Source: Pseudomonas putida (GTDB lineage: Bacteria > Pseudomonadota > Gammaproteobacteria > Pseudomonadales > Pseudomonadaceae). From it: DNA of 64,000 nt. This document shows, piece after piece, positions 9,079 to 18,156 of this stretch (positions within the stretch are counted from its first letter, which is position 1; every line of letters starts with the position of its first letter). Under the pieces are notes generated by a model. That model was not told where the DNA came from, ran no database searches, and saw only the letters and a list, made by a program, of their open reading frames with translations. The DNA is taken from contig NZ_BSKJ01000006.1 in assembly GCF_030159595.1 (NCBI RefSeq), positions 124,001 through 188,000 of the forward strand. The letters are read 5' to 3'. Both the position numbers and the translations under genes were made by a program.

Positions 9079-9742
9079 CGCGGTGCTCTAGCAGGTAACC
9101 CAGGCCGCGGAAGGTGACGATGGCCACCAGGTGCCCGTCGAGTTTCTTGCGAAGGCGGTGGATGTAGATTTCGATGGCGTCGGGGCTGGCTTCCTCGTCC
9201 AGGCCGAACACCTGGGCAGCCAACTGCTCTTTGCTCATCACCCGGCCCGGGCGGGCGATCAACGCTTCCAGCACGCTCTGCTCGCGTGACGTCAGGGTCA
9301 GGTTGTCAGCGCCCAAGGTGAAGCGTCGGGTATCCAGGTCGTAGACCAGCGGCCCGCAACGCTGCTGCCGCTCGCCACCGAGCACACTGCGGCGCAGCAG
9401 AGCCTTGACCCGTGCTTCCAGCTCGGTCAGTTCGAACGGTTTGGCCAAGTAGTCGTCGGCGCCCAGGTTCAGGCCATGGACCCGGTCCTTGACGTCGCTG
9501 CGCGCGGTCAGCATCAGCACCGGCACGGTCTTGCCACGGCCACGCAGGCGCGCCAGCACCTCGAAACCGTCCATGCGCGGCAAGCCGACATCCAGCACAG
9601 CCACGGCGTATTCCTCACTGGCCAGGGCCAGGTCGGCAGCCACGCCGTCATGCAGCACATCCACGGTCAGGCCGTGGCTTTTCAAAGCCTGGGCCACGCT
9701 TTCGGCCAGTTGCAGGTGGTCTTCGACCAGCAGCACACGCAT
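9071..9742 (-). CDS. tctD: Response regulator TctD (OmpR/PhoB family)
   Basis: A 223-residue two-component regulator. The receiver domain has the acidic pair LVEDH, the phosphoacceptor Asp51 in VLDVGLPRMDG, and Lys in LAKPFELTELEARV. The C-terminal winged helix includes LTLTSREQSVLEAL and IEIYIHRLRKKLDG. It is divergent from the porin gene opdH, and the shared gap holds repeats that may be its binding sites. By analogy with Salmonella TctD and the Pseudomonas orthologues, it should control opdH-tctCBA. Confidence 0.92.
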   Translation of the reverse strand: MRVLLVEDHLQLAESVAQALKSHGLTVDVLHDGVAADLALASEEYAVAVLDVGLPRMDGFEVLARLRGRGKTVPVLMLTARSDVKDRVHGLNLGADDYLAKPFELTELEARVKALLRRSVLGGERQQRCGPLVYDLDTRRFTLGADNLTLTSREQSVLEALIARPGRVMSKEQLAAQVFGLDEEASPDAIEIYIHRLRKKLDGHLVAIVTFRGLGYLLEHRDA

Positions 9743-9812
9743 CGGATTCTCCCTGCTCGGGTGGGACGGTGGCGCGGAGTGTACCGCTGTCGCGGAGCCT
9801 GTGAAGCCCCTT

Positions 9813-9857
9813 GTAACAAACCTTTCTCACTGAAAGGTTAGCGAAAGGTTCGTTACC
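9813..9857. promoter_or_regulatory. Candidate TctD operator in the tctD-opdH gap
   Basis: Two direct copies of GAAAGGTT (9832-9839 and 9843-9850) sit 11 bp apart, one helical turn, typical for OmpR-family dimers. An inverted copy AACCTTTC lies at 9819-9826. The whole is bracketed by GTAAC (9813-9817) and GTTAC (9853-9857). The position, between divergent tctD and opdH, suits autoregulation and activation of opdH-tctCBA. The link to TctD is inferred from context. Confidence 0.55.
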
Positions 9858-9942
9858 TAGCATCGCACCACGGTCGCCCTTCGCGCCGAAAAAAGCACCC
9901 GCAAGGTGCAACGAATAAGAACAATAAACGGAGTCATCGACG

Positions 9943-11232
9943 ATGCTGTCATCGCAGCCGCAGGCGTTCGCGCCTACCCGTTCCTTTGCCGCACGCCCCT
10001 CTGCCATCGCCAGCGCCCTCGCGCTTGCCGGTGTCGCCCCGATGAGCCAGGCCGCCTTCTTCGAAGACAGCACGGCCACCTTCGAAACCCGCAACATGTA
10101 CTTCAACCGCGACTTCCGCGACGGCACCAGTGCGCAGCAATCCAAGCGCGACGAGTGGGCCCAGGGTTTCATGCTCAATTTCGAGTCCGGCTACACCGAG
10201 GGCACCGTAGGCTTCGGCCTGGATGCACTGGGCATGCTCGGCATCAAGCTCGACTCCAGCCCCGACCGCACCGATACCGGCCTGCTGCCGACCCACGACG
10301 ATGGCAAAGCTGCCGACGAGTACTCCAAGCTTGGCCTGACCGGCAAAGTGAAGGTATCCCAGACCGAACTGAAGATTGGCACCCTGATCCCCGAGCTGCC
10401 GACCCTGCAACCCAACGACGGGCGCATCCTGCCGCAAACCTTCGAAGGCGGCCTGCTCACCTCGAAGGAAATCAAGGGCCTGACCTTCACGGGCGGGCGC
10501 CTGGACAAGGCCAAGGACCGCAACGACACCAACTGGGAAGACCTGGCGCTGAACAACAAGAACGGCCGCTTCGGTGGTTCGTTCAATGCCGACAACCTGG
10601 CCTTGGGCGGTCTGGACTACCAGTTCACCGACCGCATCACCGGCAGCTACCACTTCGCCCAGCTCGACGACATCTACCGCCAGCATTTCATTGGCATGGT
10701 CGCCACCCAGCCATGGGGCCCGGGTACCTTCGGCGCCGACCTGCGCCTGGCCGTGAGCGACGACGCGGGTGCCGCCAAGGCCGGCAACATCGACAACACC
10801 ACCGTCAACGGCATGCTCAGCTACGCCCTGGGCGGACACAAGGTCAGCGCCGCCTGGCAGCAGTTGTCGGGCGACAGCGCCTTCCCGTATGTCGATGGCG
10901 CCGACCCGTACCTGGTCAACTTCGTCCAGATCAACGACTTCGCCGGTGCCGACGAGCGTTCCTGGCAAGCGCGTTACGACTACAACTTCGCCGCCCTCGG
11001 CGTGCCCGGCCTGACCTTCATGACTCGCTATATCAGCGGCGACAACGTCAGCCGCGCCGCCGGTGGCGAGGGCAAGGAGTGGGAGCGCAACACCGAGCTG
11101 AAGTACGTGGTACAAAGCGGCCCGTTGAAGAACGTCGCCGTGCGCCTGCGCAACGCCACCTTCCGCTCCAACTTCGCCCGCGATGCGGACGAAGTGCGGC
11201 TGCTGGTGAGCTACAGCGTCGCGCTTTGGTAA
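9943..11232 (+). CDS. opdH: OprD-family outer-membrane porin, OpdH-like (tricarboxylate uptake)
   Basis: A 429-residue outer-membrane porin. An N-terminal export signal ends near MSQAAFFED. The mature part has the OprD signature pattern (ETRNMYFNRDFRD, EWAQGFMLNFESGYTEGTVGFGLDALGMLGIKLD) and ends with YSVALW, a terminal aromatic residue needed for Bam insertion. OpdH in P. aeruginosa takes up cis-aconitate and similar acids. Placement directly before tctC and opposite tctD supports that substrate class. The ATG at 9943 has GGAG upstream. Confidence 0.87.
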   Translation: MLSSQPQAFAPTRSFAARPSAIASALALAGVAPMSQAAFFEDSTATFETRNMYFNRDFRDGTSAQQSKRDEWAQGFMLNFESGYTEGTVGFGLDALGMLGIKLDSSPDRTDTGLLPTHDDGKAADEYSKLGLTGKVKVSQTELKIGTLIPELPTLQPNDGRILPQTFEGGLLTSKEIKGLTFTGGRLDKAKDRNDTNWEDLALNNKNGRFGGSFNADNLALGGLDYQFTDRITGSYHFAQLDDIYRQHFIGMVATQPWGPGTFGADLRLAVSDDAGAAKAGNIDNTTVNGMLSYALGGHKVSAAWQQLSGDSAFPYVDGADPYLVNFVQINDFAGADERSWQARYDYNFAALGVPGLTFMTRYISGDNVSRAAGGEGKEWERNTELKYVVQSGPLKNVAVRLRNATFRSNFARDADEVRLLVSYSVALW

Positions 11233-11278
11233 TCCAATAGCACTAATCCAATAACAAAAACGCTCACGGAGATAGACG

Positions 11279-12259
11279 ATGACCTTTTCACTGCGCCGCC
11301 TCGTCCTCGCTACCGGCTGCCTGCTGTTGGCCGGTAACGCCCTCGCTGCCGAACCGAAACGCCCAGAATGCATCGCACCCGCCTCGCCCGGCGGTGGCTT
11401 CGACCTGACCTGCAAACTGGTGCAAAGCGCCCTGGTACAGGAAAAGATCCTCAGCAAGCCGATGCGCGTCACCTACATGCCAGGTGGCGTCGGCGCGGTG
11501 GCCTACAACGCCGTGGTCGCTCAGCGCCCGGCCGATGCCGGCACCCTGGTGGCCTGGTCCAGCGGCTCGTTGCTCAACCTGGCCCAGGGTAAGTTCGGTC
11601 GTTTCGATGAGAACGCGGTGAAATGGCTGGCCGCTGTCGGCACCAGCTACGGCGCCATTGCGGTGAAAAGCGACTCGCCCTACAAAACCCTCGATGACCT
11701 GGTCGCGGCGTTGAAGAAAGACCCGAGCAAAGTGGTGATCGGCTCCGGCGGCACCGTGGGCAGCCAGGACTGGATGCAGACCGCCTTGATCGCCAAGGCT
11801 GCCGGCATCAACCCGCGTGACCTGCGCTATGTGGCCCTGGAAGGTGGTGGCGAAATCGCCACGGCGCTGCTGGGTGGCCATATCCAGGTCGGCTCGACCG
11901 ACATCTCCGACTCCATGCCGCACATCCAGAGCGGCAACATGCGCATCCTTGCGGTGTTCTCGGAAAACCGCCTGGACGAGCCCGAGATGAAAGACATCCC
12001 TACCGCCAAGGAACAGGGCTACGACATCGTCTGGCCGGTAGTGCGCGGCTTCTACCTGGGGCCGAAGGTGAGCGACGAAGACTATGCCTGGTGGAAGGCT
12101 TCGTTCGACAAGATGCTGGCTTCGGAAGACTTCGCCAAGCTGCGTGACCAGCGCGAGCTGTTCCCGTTCGCCATGACCGGCGAAGAGCTGGACGGCTATG
12201 TGAAGAAGCAGGTGGCCGACTACAAGGCACTGGCCAAGGAATTTGGCCTGATTCAGTAA
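11279..12259 (+). CDS. tctC: Tricarboxylate-binding periplasmic protein TctC
   Basis: A 326-residue substrate-binding protein of the tripartite tricarboxylate transporter family. The signal peptide is about residues 1-23 (ending NALA). The mature part has the TctC/Bug fold signatures IAPASPGGGFDLTCKLVQ, MPGGVGAVAYN and GGGEIATALLGGHIQVG. It delivers citrate or a related acid to TctAB. It follows opdH by 46 bp and is separated from tctB by a REP element, which may let it be made in excess over the membrane parts. Confidence 0.93.
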   Translation: MTFSLRRLVLATGCLLLAGNALAAEPKRPECIAPASPGGGFDLTCKLVQSALVQEKILSKPMRVTYMPGGVGAVAYNAVVAQRPADAGTLVAWSSGSLLNLAQGKFGRFDENAVKWLAAVGTSYGAIAVKSDSPYKTLDDLVAALKKDPSKVVIGSGGTVGSQDWMQTALIAKAAGINPRDLRYVALEGGGEIATALLGGHIQVGSTDISDSMPHIQSGNMRILAVFSENRLDEPEMKDIPTAKEQGYDIVWPVVRGFYLGPKVSDEDYAWWKASFDKMLASEDFAKLRDQRELFPFAMTGEELDGYVKKQVADYKALAKEFGLIQ

Positions 12260-12285
12260 GTAGTCAACGCCCCGTCACCGATCTC

Positions 12286-12372
12286 TGTGGAAGCGGGCTT
12301 GTCCCGCGAAGTCAGCACCGCGATGCATGGCACCGGCTTTGCCGGTGTTCGCGGGGCAAGCCCGCTCCCACA
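12286..12372. repeat. REP inverted repeat between tctC and tctB
   Basis: Near-perfect 25 bp arms (12286-12310 and 12348-12372) enclose a second hairpin (CACCGGC-TTT-GCCGGTG, 12331-12347). The compound stem sits inside an operon, just after tctC. REP stems at such places commonly protect the upstream mRNA from 3' exonucleases. Confidence 0.8.
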
Positions 12373-12410
12373 GAATCCGCGTCGTTCAGAATAACAACGA
12401 GGATTCCCCA

Positions 12411-12869
12411 ATGATCCTGCAACGCATCTTCGCCCTGGTCCTGCTAGCGGTGTGCGCCGCCCTGGCCGTGATGGCCTGGCCCTACCAGGCGGCGTTTTCC
12501 TATGAGCCGGTGGGCCCGCGGGCCTACCCCCTGCTCATGCTAGGCCTGATGAGCCTGGGCCTGCTGTACCTGGTGTTCCGCCCCACGCCCATCGTGCGCA
12601 AGGACGATGAACCGGAACTGGACCGCGAAACCCTGACCAAGATCACCGCCTGCGTGGGCCTGCTGATCGTCTTCGCGGCCACCTTCGAAGCCCTGGGCTT
12701 CATCCTCAGCGCCATCCTGGTCGGCCTGCCCATGGCCCGCCTGTACGGCGGCCGCTGGCTGCACAGCGCCATCGTGGTGATCGGCATGAGCGTGCTGCTC
12801 TACTGGCTGTTCGACCGCGTGATGGACGTGCCCCTGCCCCTTGGCCTGCTGAGCGTACTGGAGAACTGA
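12411..12869 (+). CDS. tctB: Tripartite tricarboxylate transporter small membrane subunit TctB
   Basis: A 152-residue protein with four hydrophobic segments (about 5-23, 39-55, 77-100 and 121-140), the normal TctB topology. With TctA it forms the inner-membrane part of the transporter. The open frame extends upstream to 12327, but that extension runs through the REP element. The ATG at 12411, with GAGGA upstream, gives the family's usual N-terminus. tctA follows after 3 bp. Confidence 0.9.
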   Translation: MILQRIFALVLLAVCAALAVMAWPYQAAFSYEPVGPRAYPLLMLGLMSLGLLYLVFRPTPIVRKDDEPELDRETLTKITACVGLLIVFAATFEALGFILSAILVGLPMARLYGGRWLHSAIVVIGMSVLLYWLFDRVMDVPLPLGLLSVLEN

Positions 12870-12872
12870 CAC

Positions 12873-14387
12873 ATGGATACCTTGAGCTACCTGGGCCAGG
12901 GCTTCGGCGTTGCCCTGTCCCCCTACAACCTGGTCACCGCCCTCTCCGGCACCCTGATCGGCACTGTCGTCGGCCTGCTGCCAGGCCTGGGCCCGATCAA
13001 CGGCGTGGCCTTGCTGATCCCCATCGCCTTCGCCTTGGGCCTGCCGCCAGAGTCGGCGCTGATCCTGCTGGCCGCGGTGTACCTGGGCTGCGAGTATGGC
13101 GGGCGTATCAGCTCGATCCTGCTGAACATCCCGGGCGAAGCCTCGACCGTGATGACCACCCTGGACGGCTACCCGATGGCCCGCCAAGGCCTGGCGGGCG
13201 TTGCGCTGTCGCTGTCGGCCTGGAGCTCGTTCATCGGTGCCTTCATCGCCACCTGCGGCATGGTGCTGTTCGCCCCGCTGCTGGCGAAATGGGCTATCGC
13301 CTTCGGCCCGGCGGAGTACTTCGTGCTGATGGTGTTCGCCATCGTCGCCCTGGGCGGCATGGCAGGTGACAAACCGCTGAAAACCTTCATTGCCGCCCTG
13401 ATCGGCCTGTTCCTGTCGGCGGTCGGCATCGACGCCAACAGTGGCGTGTACCGCTTCACCGGTGACAGTGTGCACCTGGCCGACGGCATCCAGTTCGTGG
13501 TGTTGGTGCTGGGCCTGTTCTCCATCAGTGAAATCCTCCTGCTGCTGGAAAAGACCCACCACGGTCACCAGGCGGTAAAAGCCACCGGGCGCATGCTGTT
13601 CAACTTCAAGGAAGCGGCTTCGGTATTCGTGGTCAACATCCGTTGCGGCCTGCTTGGTTTCATCATGGGCGTTCTGCCCGGGGCTGGTGCGACGCTGGCC
13701 AGTGCCGTGGCCTACATGACCGAGAAACGCCTGGCCGGGGAAAGCGGCAAGTTCGGCAAGGGCGATGCGCGTGGCCTGGCCGCGCCGGAAACTGCCATCG
13801 GCGCGTCCTGCTGTGGCGCCCTGGTCCCGATGCTGACCCTGGGGGTACCCGGCTCTGGCACCACCGCAGTGATGATCGGCGCCCTGACCCTGTACAACAT
13901 CACCCCCGGCCCAATGCTGTTCGAACAGCAACCGGACATCGTCTGGGGCCTGATCGCTTCGCTGTTCATCGCCAACATCATGCTGGTGATCCTCAACATC
14001 CCGATGATCCGCATCTTCACCCGCATCCTCGCCGTGCCGAACTGGGCGCTGGTGCCAGTGATCGCCATCATCACCGCCATCGGTGTGTACGCCGTGCACG
14101 CCACCACCTTCGACCTGTTCCTGATGGTCGGCATCGGCATCATGGGCTACATCCTGCGCAAGCTGGACTTCCCGCTGTCGCCGATCCTGCTGGGTTTCAT
14201 CCTCGGCGGGTTGATGGAGCAGAACCTGCGCCGCGCACTGTCGATCTCCAACGGTGAGCTGGGCATCCTCTGGTCGAGCCCGATCAGCATGGGCGTGTGG
14301 GCGCTGGTGGTGGTGATGCTTACCCTGCCGCTGCTGCGCATCTGGCGCAAACGCAGCCAGCAGCGTCGGGCCCTGGCCGATGCCTGA
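12873..14387 (+). CDS. tctA: Tripartite tricarboxylate transporter large membrane subunit TctA
   Basis: A 504-residue polytopic membrane protein, the transport channel of the TctCBA system. Characteristic stretches are VGLLPGLGPINGVALLIP near the N-terminus, CEYGGRISSILLNIPGEAS, and the second inverted copy VLPGAGATLASAVAYMTEKR with LTLGVPGSGTTAVMIGAL. These two glycine/proline-rich loops are the internal repeat of the family. It is cation-coupled by family precedent. It overlaps the next gene by 8 bp. Confidence 0.95.
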   Translation: MDTLSYLGQGFGVALSPYNLVTALSGTLIGTVVGLLPGLGPINGVALLIPIAFALGLPPESALILLAAVYLGCEYGGRISSILLNIPGEASTVMTTLDGYPMARQGLAGVALSLSAWSSFIGAFIATCGMVLFAPLLAKWAIAFGPAEYFVLMVFAIVALGGMAGDKPLKTFIAALIGLFLSAVGIDANSGVYRFTGDSVHLADGIQFVVLVLGLFSISEILLLLEKTHHGHQAVKATGRMLFNFKEAASVFVVNIRCGLLGFIMGVLPGAGATLASAVAYMTEKRLAGESGKFGKGDARGLAAPETAIGASCCGALVPMLTLGVPGSGTTAVMIGALTLYNITPGPMLFEQQPDIVWGLIASLFIANIMLVILNIPMIRIFTRILAVPNWALVPVIAIITAIGVYAVHATTFDLFLMVGIGIMGYILRKLDFPLSPILLGFILGGLMEQNLRRALSISNGELGILWSSPISMGVWALVVVMLTLPLLRIWRKRSQQRRALADA

Positions 14388-15405
14388 TCGACCGTTGCCG
14401 CTGTTTGTCGCGACCGGGCTGGTCGGCCTTGCTGGCGGTTACATCGCCAGCAAGGTCGGCTGGCCCTTGCCGTGGATGGTCGGCTCGTTGCTGGCGATCA
14501 TCCTGGTGCGCTGCCTGACGCCCTGGCAGTTGTCGGAAATTCCCAATGGCCGCAAGTGCGGGCAGTGCATCATCGGCATCGGCATTGGCCTGCACTTTAC
14601 CCCGGCCGTGATTGAACAGGTGGGTAGCCACTTCGCGCTGATTTTCTTCGGTGCACTGTTCACTACCCTGTCCAGCGTGATCAGCGTGTGGCTGTTGCGA
14701 AAGACCGGTGAAGACCGCGCCACGGCTTTTTTCGCCAGCATGCCTGGAGGCTCGGGGGAGATGGTCAACCTCGGCGCACGCAACGGCGCGGTGCTCAGCC
14801 AAGTGGCGGCAGCGCAGAGCCTGCGGGTGCTGGCAGTGGTGCTGTGCGTACCGGCGCTGTTCAAGTTCTTGCTGGGTGACGGCGTACCGCTGAATCACGC
14901 CGGGAGTGTCAGCTGGGGCTGGCTGGCCTTGATCGTGCCGTTGGGTGTTGCCGTTGCACTACTGTGGCAACGGTTGCGTCAGCCTAACCCTTGGCTATTC
15001 GGGCCATTACTGGTGGCGGCCACGATGAGCCTGGCCGGCAACCTGCAGATCGCCTTGCCCAATGGCGCCAGCCAGATTGGCCAGTGGCTGATTGGCAGTG
15101 GCCTGGCTTGCCATTTCAACCGAGCGTTCTTCCGTCGGGCCCCGTCATTCCTCGGGCGTACCCTGGTGGCCACGGCATTGTGCATGGCGATTGCCGCCAG
15201 CGCCGCATGGGTGCTAAGCGTGATGACTACGCTGGACCTGCGTTCGCTGACGCTGGGGATGATGCCGGGTGGGATTGCCGAGATGAGCCTGACGGCGGAG
15301 ACCCTGCAACTGTCGGTACCGTTGGTGACGGCGCTGCAGGTGATGCGCTTGCTGTTCGTGCTGTTTCTGGCGGAGCCGTTGTTCCGCTATTGGGTGAGAG
15401 CTTAA
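14380..15405 (+). CDS. AbrB-family membrane protein (putative permease/regulator)
   Basis: A 341-residue membrane protein of the AbrB/ammonia-monooxygenase-regulator-like family. It has two similar halves, each with a short GG motif: LAGGYIASKVGWPLPWMVG with MPGGSGEMVNL in the first half, and MMPGGIAEMSLTAE in the second. About ten hydrophobic segments are visible. The start overlaps the tctA stop by 8 bp, so it is translated as part of the tct operon, which suggests a role in organic-acid transport. The family's true function is poorly defined. Confidence 0.8.
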   Translation: MPDRPLPLFVATGLVGLAGGYIASKVGWPLPWMVGSLLAIILVRCLTPWQLSEIPNGRKCGQCIIGIGIGLHFTPAVIEQVGSHFALIFFGALFTTLSSVISVWLLRKTGEDRATAFFASMPGGSGEMVNLGARNGAVLSQVAAAQSLRVLAVVLCVPALFKFLLGDGVPLNHAGSVSWGWLALIVPLGVAVALLWQRLRQPNPWLFGPLLVAATMSLAGNLQIALPNGASQIGQWLIGSGLACHFNRAFFRRAPSFLGRTLVATALCMAIAASAAWVLSVMTTLDLRSLTLGMMPGGIAEMSLTAETLQLSVPLVTALQVMRLLFVLFLAEPLFRYWVRA

Positions 15406-15410
15406 AACCA

Positions 15411-15429
15411 GGGGCTGCAAAGCAGCCCC
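15411..15429. terminator. Bidirectional terminator between the tct operon and ung
   Basis: GGGGCTGC (15411-15418), loop AAA, GCAGCCCC (15422-15429). It lies in the 31 bp gap between convergent genes. Close copies of this hairpin occur at 17375-17392 and 32603-32620, so it is a recurrent terminator-like unit here. Confidence 0.7.
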
Positions 15430-15436
15430 ACAATCC

Positions 15437-16129
15437 TTACAGCGGCGGCAACGTCCAGTTGATCGGCGCCATACCACGCTGCTCAAGGAAGCTGTTGGTC
15501 CGACTGAAATGGCCGCACCCCAGGAACCCACGGTAAGCCGACAGCGGCGACGGGTGCACCGACTTCAGCACCAGGTGCTTGGTCCCATCGATCAGCTTCT
15601 GCTTGCTCTGCGCATGCGATCCCCACAGCAGGAACACCACGTTCGGGCACTGCTCGCTGACCACCTGGATGACCCGGTCAGTAAAGAACTCCCAGCCCTT
15701 CTTGGCGTGCGACGCCGCATTGGCACGCTCCACGGTCATGGTGGTGTTGAGCAGCAACACCCCCTGCTCGGCCCAGCTTTGCAGGTAACCGTGGCTGGCA
15801 ATCGGGATGTTCAGGTCGCGCTGCAGTTCCTTGTAGATGTTGACCAGCGACGGCGGCGTGGCCACGCCCGGCTGCACCGAGAAACACAGGCCATGCGCCT
15901 GGCCCGGCCCGTGGTAAGGGTCCTGCCCAAGGATGACCACCTTCACCTGGTCCAGCGGTGTCGAGTTGAGTGCGTTGAAGATCAGCGGCCCTGGCGGGTA
16001 GATCTCCTTGCCGGCGGCATATTCGCCACGCAGGAACTCGCGCAGTTGCTGCATGTAAGGCTGGTCGAATTCGGCGCGCAGTGCGGCCTTCCAGCTGGGT
16101 TCGAGTTTGATGCGATCGTCTTCAGTCAT
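15437..16129 (-). CDS. ung: Uracil-DNA glycosylase
   Basis: A 230-residue family 1 UDG that removes uracil from DNA for base-excision repair. The water-activating motif [17 protein letters not shown] (Asp70) and the leucine-loop motif [10 protein letters not shown] are intact. The open frame continues far upstream over the neighbouring gene on the other strand, but homology starts at the ATG at 16129 ([14 protein letters not shown]). It converges with the tct operon. Confidence 0.97.
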   Translation of the reverse strand: MTEDDRIKLEPSWKAALRAEFDQPYMQQLREFLRGEYAAGKEIYPPGPLIFNALNSTPLDQVKVVILGQDPYHGPGQAHGLCFSVQPGVATPPSLVNIYKELQRDLNIPIASHGYLQSWAEQGVLLLNTTMTVERANAASHAKKGWEFFTDRVIQVVSEQCPNVVFLLWGSHAQSKQKLIDGTKHLVLKSVHPSPLSAYRGFLGCGHFSRTNSFLEQRGMAPINWTLPPL

Positions 16130-16255
16130 GGGGCCATCCGTAAACAATGGCGCGACACTAGGTAACCCCTCCCCGCTTGTCAAACGATCCGACCGACAAC
16201 CGGCATGTTCAGCCAGGCAGGCCATACTTGTGCGATGACTTGAGCGAGGTAGTCC

Positions 16256-17362
16256 ATGGCCATTCATTGCGAGGTACTCACCGGCGCCGATGGCGCCCGC
16301 ATCGGCATTGCCACCCTGGATGCACCCAAGGCACTCAATGCCCTGAACCTGCCCATGATCGAGGTGTTGGGCGAACAACTTCATGCCTGGGCCCGCGACC
16401 CAGGGGTAGTCTGCGTGCTGCTGCGCGGCAACGGCGCCAAAGCCTTCTGCGCCGGGGGGGATGTGCGGGCACTGGTGCAAGCCTGCCGTGACCACCCCGG
16501 CAGCGTACCGCCCCTGGCCGCCTCCTTCTTTGCCGCAGAGTACCGCCTGGACTATGCCCTGCACACCTACCCCAAGCCGCTGCTGTGCTGGGGCCACGGG
16601 CATGTGCTGGGCGGCGGCATGGGGCTGTTGCAGGGCGCCAATGTACGCATCGTCACCCCCAGCAGCCGGCTGGCCATGCCGGAAATCAGCATCGGCCTGT
16701 ACCCGGACGTGGGCGCCAGCTGGTTCCTGGCTCGCCTGCCGGGCAAGCTCGGTTTGTTCCTGGGGCTGACGGGCGCACCAATCAACGCCCGTGATGCCCT
16801 CGACCTGGGCCTGGCCGACCGCTTCTTGGGCGAGTACCAGCAAGAGGCGTTGATAGAAGAGCTGCTGCAACTGAACTGGCAGGAGCAGACCGCCCTGCAG
16901 TTGAACAGCCTGCTCAAGGCCGAACAGCACCGCGCCTGCGCCGAGTTGCCCGAAGCCCAGTGGCTGGCGCGCCGGCAGGTGATCGATGCGTTACTCGACG
17001 TGGCCGATGCGGCGGCGGCGTGGCGTGCGCTGGAGGGGCTCAAGCACCATGAAGACCCGCTGCTGGCGGACGCGGGCAAACGGCTGCATGAAGGTTGCCC
17101 ACTGACCGCGCACCTGGTCTGGGAACAGATACGCCGGGCGCGCCACCTGTCGTTGGCGCAGGTGTTCCAGATGGAATACAGCATGAGCCTGAACTGTTGC
17201 CGTCACCCCGAGTTCAGCGAAGGCGTGCGCGCCCGGTTGCTGGACAAGGACGACCAGCCGCGCTGGCACTGGCCGGATGTGGCTCAGGTGCCGGCGGCGG
17301 TGGTCGAGGCGCATTTTTCCAAGGCGTGGGAGGGGCGGCACCCCTTGGCGGATCTGAGTTAG
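16256..17362 (+). CDS. Enoyl-CoA hydratase/isomerase family protein, 3-hydroxyisobutyryl-CoA hydrolase-like
   Basis: A 368-residue crotonase-superfamily enzyme. The oxyanion-hole regions are [16 protein letters not shown] (about 61-76) and [17 protein letters not shown] (about 114-130). The segment [24 protein letters not shown] is typical of 3-hydroxyisobutyryl-CoA hydrolases (valine degradation) rather than simple hydratases. The length, about 100 residues longer than a plain crotonase, agrees. No valine pathway genes are adjacent, so the substrate stays open. Confidence 0.82.
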   Translation: MAIHCEVLTGADGARIGIATLDAPKALNALNLPMIEVLGEQLHAWARDPGVVCVLLRGNGAKAFCAGGDVRALVQACRDHPGSVPPLAASFFAAEYRLDYALHTYPKPLLCWGHGHVLGGGMGLLQGANVRIVTPSSRLAMPEISIGLYPDVGASWFLARLPGKLGLFLGLTGAPINARDALDLGLADRFLGEYQQEALIEELLQLNWQEQTALQLNSLLKAEQHRACAELPEAQWLARRQVIDALLDVADAAAAWRALEGLKHHEDPLLADAGKRLHEGCPLTAHLVWEQIRRARHLSLAQVFQMEYSMSLNCCRHPEFSEGVRARLLDKDDQPRWHWPDVAQVPAAVVEAHFSKAWEGRHPLADLS

Positions 17363-17374
17363 ATTCAAGACCCT

Positions 17375-17477
17375 GGGGCTGCTTTGCAGCCCATCGCCGG
17401 CAAGCCAGCGCCCACATGTCCTGCGTAGAGGCCTCTTGTGGGAGCTGGCTTGCCGGCGATGGGGCGCAAAGCGCCCC
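17375..17477. repeat. Terminator-REP-terminator cluster
   Basis: Three nested or consecutive dyads lie between convergent genes. GGGCTGC-TTT-GCAGCCC (17376-17392) serves the crotonase gene. A REP pair follows, with 25 bp arms at 17392-17416 and 17437-17461 and one mismatch. GGGGCGC-AAA-GCGCCCC (17461-17477) serves the lipoprotein gene read from the other strand. The REP core here (CGCCGGCAAGCCAGC) is a different subtype from the GCGGGTAAACCCGC copies. Confidence 0.75.
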
Positions 17478-17488
17478 GCTTTCATCAC

Positions 17489-17944
17489 CTACCGCTGCCA
17501 GTTTCCACCTTGCCCTTGCCCTTGCCCACGCCGGCCATCCCAACGCCCGCCGTCATTGCGCTGCCCATTGGAGTGCCAGCCGCCATGCTGGTAACGCTGG
17601 CTACCATCACGATAATCATGCCGGTCCCGATCCTGCCTGTAGTCCTGACGCTGGCGGTTGCCGTAGTCATTGCGCGGGTTGCCATGCCACTGGTTCATCC
17701 CCGGCTGCGGATACGGCCGGTAATGGGGCGCAGGCGCAGAACGGTAGTAATAACGCGGCGCCGGCTGGTAGTAATAGCGCGGCTGCGGCGTCACATAGTA
17801 ACGGTCATAGCGGTAATAGCCCGGCGACACATAGCGGTCGGAGGAGTAGTAATCCGAACGGTAATAGCCCCCGCTCTCGTAATACGGAGCGCAGGCGGAA
17901 GTCATCAGCCCCAGCAGGGCGATCAACAGGATTCGATAGGACAT
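17489..17944 (-). CDS. Tyr-rich putative lipoprotein
   Basis: A 151-residue protein with a lipoprotein signal: MSYRILLIALLGLMTSAC, where TSAC is an acceptable lipobox with Cys18. The mature part is highly biased. A Tyr/Arg/Pro-rich half (YYRYDRYYV, PRYYYQPAPRYYYRSAP) is followed by an Asn/Gln/Arg/Asp/Gly-rich tail ending GQGQGQGGNWQR. This looks disordered and may bind envelope polymers. AGGAGG lies upstream of the ATG at 17944; the longer frame to 18064 has no such support. I do not recognise a named family. Confidence 0.7.
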   Translation of the reverse strand: MSYRILLIALLGLMTSACAPYYESGGYYRSDYYSSDRYVSPGYYRYDRYYVTPQPRYYYQPAPRYYYRSAPAPHYRPYPQPGMNQWHGNPRNDYGNRQRQDYRQDRDRHDYRDGSQRYQHGGWHSNGQRNDGGRWDGRRGQGQGQGGNWQR

Positions 17945-18156
17945 GGCGGCCTCCTGGACCGCTGGAGTGCCCGAACAGCGGCGCTGGCGAGCATCGATGC
18001 GTAATGCGTTCATCGACACTGAATAAGACAGCGATGCCGAGGTGCGGTGCCATTTCCGCAACAATTTGATACAGGTGCGATAACCCCGAAATACTTGCAG
18101 TCATTTATCGGTCATCTCACTAGAATGGGCGGCTCGGCACACATCATGGGAAGATC

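Noticed and set aside
15437..16930. 497-codon frame extending ung upstream
   Set aside because: The extension lies antisense to the crotonase-family gene; uracil-DNA glycosylase homology begins at the ATG at 16129.
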